Below are positions 59,760 to 64,000 of a DNA stretch of 64,000 bases, in pieces; within the stretch, counting starts at the first letter, position 1, and each line of letters opens with the position of its first letter. Made by a program: the position numbers and the translations under genes. Source of the DNA: Bacteroides eggerthii (lineage in GTDB: Bacteria; Bacteroidota; Bacteroidia; Bacteroidales; Bacteroidaceae); NCBI RefSeq assembly GCF_025146565.1, contig NZ_CP102258.1, forward strand, positions 248,001 to 312,000, read 5' to 3'. The notes below the pieces were generated by a model. It ran no database searches, was not told the DNA's origin, and saw only the letters and a list, made by a program, of their open reading frames with translations.

Positions 59760-61097
59760 ATGAAAGTAACCTTTATCATTAAAAAAGCAGCCAAACGATA
59801 TGATACAGAATCCATGGCTACAATCTATGTCCGTTTTAGAAACGGAAGGCAGTTAGACTCCGTTGCTCCTACTCAGTTAGCCATCAATCCCAATCTATGG
59901 GATGATAAAGACGAATGTGTAAAAACGAAAGCTGTCTGCAATGAAGAAATGCGTACCCATATAAATGAAGAGATACGCCAGTTGAAAACCTATATCGAGA
60001 AGGTATATCAACAAGAAAAGGAAGCAATAGACAAAGAATGGCTAAAAACAACACTTGATAAATTTTACCATCCTGAAAAATATTTTTTGCCGGAGGAAGT
60101 GGTTATCAAGCCTACCATTGGAGAACTATTCGATGAATTTCTAAACAAGCACCCTTTGTCGGAAGTACGAAAGAAAAATTTCCGGGTTGTCAAAAGAGCC
60201 TTACTGCGTTATGAACTATATGTAAGGGCTACAAAGAGAGGACAAAAGGGCTTTATCCTTGATGTGGATTTGGTAACACCTGACACGCTTCGGGATATGT
60301 GGGATTTCTTTCAGAACGAATACCAGTATTATGAACTTTACCCGAGCATTTATGAAGCCATTCCCGAAAAGAGGACACCACAGCCCAGAAGCAAAAACAC
60401 GCTGATAGACTGTTTTTCAAGAATACGCACATTCTTCCTGTGGTGCTTCGATAACAAACGCACCACAAACAGACCTTTCGACAAGTTTCCGATAGAGGAG
60501 TGTACATATGGTACACCTTATTATATAACACTCGAAGAAAGGGACAGGATTTTTAATGCAGACCTTTCTGCCACCCCACAACTGGCAATACAGAGGGATA
60601 TATTCATATTTCAGACACTGATAGGATGCAGGGTGAGCGACCTGTACCGAATGACCAAACTAAATGTGGTCAATGAAGCCATAGAATATATTCCCAAGAA
60701 AACCAAAGAGGGGAATCCGGTTACGGTACGTGTTCCACTTAACGACAAAGCGAAAGAAATCCTTGAACGCTACAAAGAATATGAGGGAAAACTGTTGCCG
60801 TTCATATCCGAGCAAAAGTACAATGATGCCATAAAAAAGATATTCAAATTAGCTGGAGTTGACCGCATCGTAACAATCTTAGACCCGTTGACGCACAACG
60901 AAATCAAACGACCTATTTATGAAGTGGCAAGCAGCCATCTGGCAAGACGTACGTTTATCGGCAATATCTATAAAAAAGTGAAAGACCCGAACCTTGTTTC
61001 CGCACTGTCGGGACACAAGGAGGGAAGCAAAGCTTTCAGACGATACAGGGATATTGACGAAGAAATGAAGAAAGACCTTGTAAAACTATTAGACTGA
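59760..61097 (+). CDS. Tyrosine recombinase/integrase of the mobilizable element
   Basis: A 445-residue integrase that would move the element in and out of the chromosome. It has an N-terminal arm-binding-like domain (TFIIKKAAKRYDTESMATIYVRFRNG), a core-binding domain, and a catalytic domain with GCRVSDLYR (Arg about 289), SSHLARRTFIGN (His and Arg about 391) and LSGHKEGSKAFRRYRDID (His about 418 and nucleophile Tyr about 428). It is longer than NBU1 or CTnDOT integrases and ends 7 bp before the next gene. Its -7 box is possibly TATATTTG at 59723. Confidence 0.93.
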   Translation: MKVTFIIKKAAKRYDTESMATIYVRFRNGRQLDSVAPTQLAINPNLWDDKDECVKTKAVCNEEMRTHINEEIRQLKTYIEKVYQQEKEAIDKEWLKTTLDKFYHPEKYFLPEEVVIKPTIGELFDEFLNKHPLSEVRKKNFRVVKRALLRYELYVRATKRGQKGFILDVDLVTPDTLRDMWDFFQNEYQYYELYPSIYEAIPEKRTPQPRSKNTLIDCFSRIRTFFLWCFDNKRTTNRPFDKFPIEECTYGTPYYITLEERDRIFNADLSATPQLAIQRDIFIFQTLIGCRVSDLYRMTKLNVVNEAIEYIPKKTKEGNPVTVRVPLNDKAKEILERYKEYEGKLLPFISEQKYNDAIKKIFKLAGVDRIVTILDPLTHNEIKRPIYEVASSHLARRTFIGNIYKKVKDPNLVSALSGHKEGSKAFRRYRDIDEEMKKDLVKLLD

Positions 61098-61104
61098 TAC
61101 TTGT

Positions 61105-62046
61105 ATGGGACAACAGGAATATGATAATTTCAAAAGACTGATAAAGGAATGGCTCGACAGCCATCCGAATGAATATGCCGATTTTGTAGAAGAAATGAAC
61201 GACAAGAAGTTCAAAGGGTTCTTCAATATTTTCAATACGGCTGTAAGGCTTGTTCCGAAATATAAAGAAGCAGCACGCAAGAGAATAGGCGATGATAGAA
61301 ACCCTGATTTCGAGGAACTGGAAAATGTTCTTTTACAATCAGACCTTGCCGAGAAGATAGTGAATGAGTTTCATACCCCGAACAAGAGAAGTATTGTTCC
61401 TGCCATGCTTGCATGGCTCTATTACGGACGAAGCTATGAGTGCATGGTGGAACAGGGTGAGGAACTGACCAAAAGAAAGGATATTCCCACCTTATACAAA
61501 TGGCTTGTTTCCGGCATGGTCAAATTCATTATCAGAAAAAGCATCGCCAATGGCATGAGAACCAAAGAGGACTGGCAAGTATTCAGGAAGCAACAGAAAG
61601 CCATTGAGGAAAACTCTCTCGTGGAATGGGCAATAGAAGAAGATGAAGACATGGACGAGGAAGAAACAGATATGCTGCAGGAAGAACAGCCAAAGACCGC
61701 AGGACGCAAAGCCGACACACGCACGTTGCCAGAACTTCTGATAGAAAGGCATGACATACTGATTGAAAGAATTGGCACACGATTGAAAACCCATGCTACG
61801 GAAACAGATATAGCACGACTGTTTATCGCACTGGTGGAATACCGATTCATGCGGAAGTGTCCCATCAAGACTTTCAGAAACGCACTGTACGAGCAGTTCA
61901 AGGAACAAGAAATCGTCCACGAAAGAGGCATCCAGAAAGCATACAGAAATCTCACTTCTCCGTTTGGAAACAGCAAGAAACTGGTAAAAGACATTGGTGA
62001 AGACCATGAAGCCATCGAGGAATTGAAAGCCTATCTATCCAATTGA
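61105..62046 (+). CDS. Unknown protein of Bacteroides mobile elements (DUF6043-like)
   Basis: A 313-residue protein that I associate with the DUF6043-type genes of Bacteroides elements, but only by general resemblance. It is mostly helical and acidic (WAIEEDEDMDEEETDMLQEEQ, about 176-196). The N-terminal helical part (YDNFKRLIKEWLDSHPNEYADFVEEM) and the C-terminal (RKCPIKTFRNALYEQFKEQEI) may be two domains. No catalytic motif is visible. It lies 7 bp after the integrase, so the two are co-translated. Confidence 0.6.
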   Translation: MGQQEYDNFKRLIKEWLDSHPNEYADFVEEMNDKKFKGFFNIFNTAVRLVPKYKEAARKRIGDDRNPDFEELENVLLQSDLAEKIVNEFHTPNKRSIVPAMLAWLYYGRSYECMVEQGEELTKRKDIPTLYKWLVSGMVKFIIRKSIANGMRTKEDWQVFRKQQKAIEENSLVEWAIEEDEDMDEEETDMLQEEQPKTAGRKADTRTLPELLIERHDILIERIGTRLKTHATETDIARLFIALVEYRFMRKCPIKTFRNALYEQFKEQEIVHERGIQKAYRNLTSPFGNSKKLVKDIGEDHEAIEELKAYLSN

Positions 62047-62096
62047 AGTTCGTTTAATTCGCTTTTCGTTTTTACGAATTTAACGAATTGAATATC

Positions 62097-62129
62097 ATTG
62101 TTTTACGATTGATTTTCATTATATATTTG
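62097..62129 (+). promoter_or_regulatory. Promoter of the excisionase-like/primase-helicase genes
   Basis: ATTG (62097-62100), a 21-bp spacer and TATATTTG (62122-62129). The -7 box is full consensus. The start point near 62136 falls inside the hairpin that follows. Confidence 0.65.
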
Positions 62130-62130
62130 C

Positions 62131-62160
62131 GCCACTATCCTAATCGGGGTAGTGGCTTTT
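62131..62160 (+). terminator. Terminator-like hairpin at the promoter start
   Basis: GCCACTATCC and GGGTAGTGGC (62147-62156) pair with one mismatch or wobble and are followed by TTTTCG. It probably stops the integrase unit's transcript; a transcript starting at the promoter would begin inside the first arm and escape it. Confidence 0.65.
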
Positions 62161-62215
62161 CGTTTATAATACTGCCGAAACGGGAAGTCTTACAACCGGC
62201 AGTTTCAAGAAGCCT

Positions 62216-62530
62216 ATGACAGACATATTGGCAATTATCCAAAACGGAAACGGCAACATCAAGTTGGAAGTAACAGGAGAAGATTTGCTATTATTCTCCA
62301 ACCAGTTAATCAGCCGTGCGAAGCATGAACTTTCTACCGCCATTGCGGAAGCAAGAAAGGAGAAGTATCTAACCAAAGAGGAAGTGAAAAAGATGTGCGG
62401 TGTTTGTGATACCACACTCTGGCACTGGTCTAAGAAAAACTATCTGAAGCCTGTAAAGGTTGGAAACAAGGTCAGATACCGACAATCCGACATTCAGAGA
62501 ATTTTAGGTGAACACAATCCTTTAATCTAA
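62216..62530 (+). CDS. Excisionase-like helix-turn-helix protein
   Basis: A 104-residue DNA-binding protein with a C-terminal winged-helix of the MerR/excisionase (HTH_17) type: EKYLTKEEVKKMCGVCDTTLWHWSKKNYLKPVKVGNKVRYRQSDI, about 50-98. The N-terminal part (MTDILAIIQNGNGNIKLEVTGED) is typical of such proteins in Bacteroides elements. Its role would be to direct the integrase toward excision or to regulate the operon. Only 4 bp separate it from the primase-helicase. Confidence 0.85.
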   Translation: MTDILAIIQNGNGNIKLEVTGEDLLLFSNQLISRAKHELSTAIAEARKEKYLTKEEVKKMCGVCDTTLWHWSKKNYLKPVKVGNKVRYRQSDIQRILGEHNPLI

Positions 62531-62534
62531 GCCT

Positions 62535-63725
62535 ATGAAGGAGGAAGAATATATGCGCGTAGGAACAACTTTGTACAAGGTGGTCAATCAGCCATGCGCC
62601 AATGGCGGTTATGAGAAGAAACGTGTCGTATGGAACAACAGCACATTACGGCAGGACTATGGAAAGAATTATCTTGCCACCGTCCCCAAGTATGACGGCT
62701 TTTGCACCGTTCCCAACCATTTGAACTACCAAAAGGAGATTGAGGGATTTCTGAACCTTTACGAGCCTATAGAGCATAAACCGCAGCAGGGGGACTTCTC
62801 CCACATCCAATCCTTGATGCGGCACATCTTCGGGGAACAATACGAGCTGGGTATGGACTATATGCAACTGCTGTATCTACAGCCGACACAGAAGCTGCCT
62901 ATTGTCCTACTTGTTTCAGAAGAACGCAACACAGGCAAAAGCACGTTCTTGAACTTCCTGAAAGCCGTGTTTGAGAACAACGTGACTTTCAACACCAACG
63001 AAGATTTCCGCAGCCAGTTCAATTCCGACTGGGCAGGAAAGCTACTAATCGTTGTGGACGAAGTTTTGCTCAACCGCAGGGAAGACAGCGAACGGTTGAA
63101 AAACCTGAGCACCACTTTCACCTACAAGGTGGAAGCCAAAGGCAAAGACCGAACGGAGATTGCTTTCTTCGCCAAGTTCGTGCTATGTTCCAACAACGAA
63201 TATCTGCCTATACTCATAGACGCAGGAGAAACACGCTACTGGGTGCGGAAGATAATGCCGTTGCAGAGTGATGATACCAACTTTCTGCAAAAGCTAAAAG
63301 CGGAAATACCCGCATTTCTTTATTTCCTGACCCAAAGGGAACTATCCACAACACAGGAAAGCCGTATGTGGTTCAACCCAAGACTGACACATACCGCAGC
63401 CTTGCAGAAAATAATCCGAAGCAACCGCAACCGACTGGAAATAGAAATGACCGAGTTGTTGCTTGACATCATGTCGAACATGAACGTGGAAAGCGTATCA
63501 TTCTGCCTGAACGACCTTGTAACCTTGCTACTCTATTCACAGGTCAAGGTTGAAAAGTATCAAGTGAGGAAAGTTGTGCAGGAAGTATGGAAACTTACTT
63601 CTGCACACAATTCGCTATCCTACACCGCTTATGAGTTCGCACCCCATCGTGAGTGCCACTATGAGCCGAAAAGGAAAACTGGTCGGTTTTATACGGTAAC
63701 GAAAGAACAACTGACCGCTATCTAA
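62535..63725 (+). CDS. SF3-like primase-helicase protein (DUF5906/VirE-type)
   Basis: A 396-residue replication protein of mobile elements. Walker A SEERNTGKSTFLNF (about 127-140) is of the SF3 type and is followed by KLLIVVDEVLL (Walker B, about 172) and VLCSNNEYLPILIDAGETRYWVRKI, a sensor-like region (about 215-245). It lies 4 bp after the HTH gene and before the next primase gene. It probably unwinds or replicates the excised circle. Confidence 0.88.
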   Translation: MKEEEYMRVGTTLYKVVNQPCANGGYEKKRVVWNNSTLRQDYGKNYLATVPKYDGFCTVPNHLNYQKEIEGFLNLYEPIEHKPQQGDFSHIQSLMRHIFGEQYELGMDYMQLLYLQPTQKLPIVLLVSEERNTGKSTFLNFLKAVFENNVTFNTNEDFRSQFNSDWAGKLLIVVDEVLLNRREDSERLKNLSTTFTYKVEAKGKDRTEIAFFAKFVLCSNNEYLPILIDAGETRYWVRKIMPLQSDDTNFLQKLKAEIPAFLYFLTQRELSTTQESRMWFNPRLTHTAALQKIIRSNRNRLEIEMTELLLDIMSNMNVESVSFCLNDLVTLLLYSQVKVEKYQVRKVVQEVWKLTSAHNSLSYTAYEFAPHRECHYEPKRKTGRFYTVTKEQLTAI

Positions 63726-63956
63726 TTATTTTGATGAAATGATGAATAAGGGAAGTAATATATTGCCTTACAGATAGATATGTATTCATCAAACACTCAT
63801 CAACAACGATTGCTGATGAAAAAAGAAAACATCATTTCTCTTTTGGCAAGCAATCTGATGAGAAAAAGATGAGCCGATATAACGCTGTTTAACAGTGTGT
63901 TAAATTCCAAATTCATCAAATCATCATTTTTCATTCACCAACAAATCCGCAAGAAA
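63726..63956. other. Gap with repeated TGATGA/TCATCA words
   Basis: 231 bp between the helicase and the next gene. It holds at least eight copies of TGATGA, GATGAG or TCATCA words (for example 63735-63752, 63785-63805, 63812-63818, 63853-63872, 63912-63925) and a short palindrome CTGTTTAACAG. It could be an origin or a regulatory region for the plasmid-like replication genes, although simple AT bias is also possible. Confidence 0.45.
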
Positions 63957-64000
63957 ATGACAATAGAAGAAGCTAAAAGCATACGAATAGCCGACTACCT
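63957..64000 (+). CDS. 5' end of a probable CHC2/Toprim DNA primase
   Basis: Only 14 codons are visible (MTIEEAKSIRIADYL). This start (IEEAK...IRIADYL) is familiar from the zinc-finger primases of Bacteroides mobilizable elements that follow the DUF5906-type helicase. The identification rests on memory of that order and on a very short sequence, so it is tentative. Confidence 0.55.
   Translation, partial: MTIEEAKSIRIADY

Larger units (their letters stand above)
62047..62215. promoter_or_regulatory. Regulatory gap before the excisionase-like gene
   Basis: An imperfect inverted repeat TTCGTTTAATTCG / CGAATTTAACGAA (62049-62061 and 62075-62087), with an additional ACGAATT, could be an operator. 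It is followed by the promoter at 62097-62129 and a terminator-like hairpin at 62131-62160. Confidence 0.55.
59575..64000 (+). mobile_element. Left part of an integrative mobilizable element
   Basis: Tyrosine integrase, an unknown protein, an excisionase-like HTH protein, an SF3-type primase-helicase and the start of a probable primase, all on the plus strand, follow the order of small Bacteroides mobilizable transposons. The left boundary is uncertain (somewhere in 59364-59700) and the right end with mobilization genes lies beyond the window. Base composition (AT-rich) and gene content differ from the region before 58.7 kb. Confidence 0.75.

Noticed and set aside
59760..61097. Recombinase that flips the fimbrial promoter
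   Set aside because: It is a tyrosine integrase with an element next to it; the ARACGTWCGT sites are known for a serine invertase, which is not in this window.

Overview
The window looks like chromosome from a Bacteroides species (phylum Bacteroidota). The reasons are: near-universal Bacteroides-type promoters (a TTTG-like -33 box, 18-22 bp spacer, TAnnTTTG -7 box); mostly AT-rich leaders without Shine-Dalgarno sequences; fimbrillin/Mfa-type lipoproteins; the DUF4248 / HU-like / amidase genes common in this genus; and a Bacteroides-type mobilizable element at the right end. Most of the first 38 kb is read leftwards on the minus strand.

Regions. (1) 1-16.3 kb: a continuous str-S10-spc-alpha ribosomal cluster in the order rpsL-rpsG-fusA-rpsJ-rplC-rplD-rplW-rplB-rpsS-rplV-rpsC-rplP-rpmC-rpsQ-rplN-rplX-rplE-rpsN-rpsH-rplF-rplR-rpsE-rpmD-rplO-secY-map-infA-rpmJ-rpsM-rpsK-rpsD. 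rpsD runs off the left edge, and tuf is not in this cluster. A well-formed promoter precedes rpsL. (2) 16.4-23.5 kb: an accessory island. It holds a DUF3467 gene, a small unknown gene, an HU-like DNA-binding protein, a four-gene fimbrial operon (DUF3575 protein, FimB/Mfa2-like anchor, fimbrillin, fimbrillin with a beta-helix-like tail), an N-acetylmuramoyl-L-alanine amidase and a DUF4248 gene. Upstream of the fimbrial operon lies what I read as an invertible promoter: perfect 20-bp inverted repeats (22390-22409 and 22597-22616) contain the ARACGTWCGT core known from phase-variable Bacteroides promoters. They enclose one good promoter that points away from the operon, so this assembly shows the OFF orientation.

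(3) 23.9-38.4 kb: the second large translation/transcription block, in transcription order rpsU, xer recombinase, hpf, tRNA-Thr, tRNA-Tyr, tRNA-Thr, tuf, tRNA-Trp, secE, nusG, rplK, rplA, rplJ, rplL, an attenuator hairpin, rpoB and rpoC, ending in a strong intrinsic terminator. (4) 38.7-58.7 kb: housekeeping and miscellaneous genes on both strands: Xaa-Pro aminopeptidase, gamma-carbonic anhydrase-like protein, KDO transferase, gltX, a PgpH-type 7TM-HD phosphodiesterase with a small membrane partner, low-molecular-weight tyrosine phosphatase, priA, an outer-membrane barrel, a GNAT enzyme, an atypical RecQ-like helicase, a DUF2795 protein, cobalamin adenosyltransferase, a methyltransferase-like protein and a GH9 lipoprotein. 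(5) 58.9-64.0 kb: a small secreted SecD-P1-like protein with a suspicious 3' end, then the left part of an integrative mobilizable element: tyrosine integrase, an unknown (DUF6043-like) protein, an excisionase-like HTH protein, an SF3-type primase-helicase, and the first codons of what is probably a CHC2/Toprim primase.

The most interesting feature is the predicted phase-variable fimbrial operon. Its switch would need a recombinase encoded elsewhere; the two recombinases in the window are tyrosine recombinases with other likely jobs. No rRNA genes and no CRISPR array were seen.
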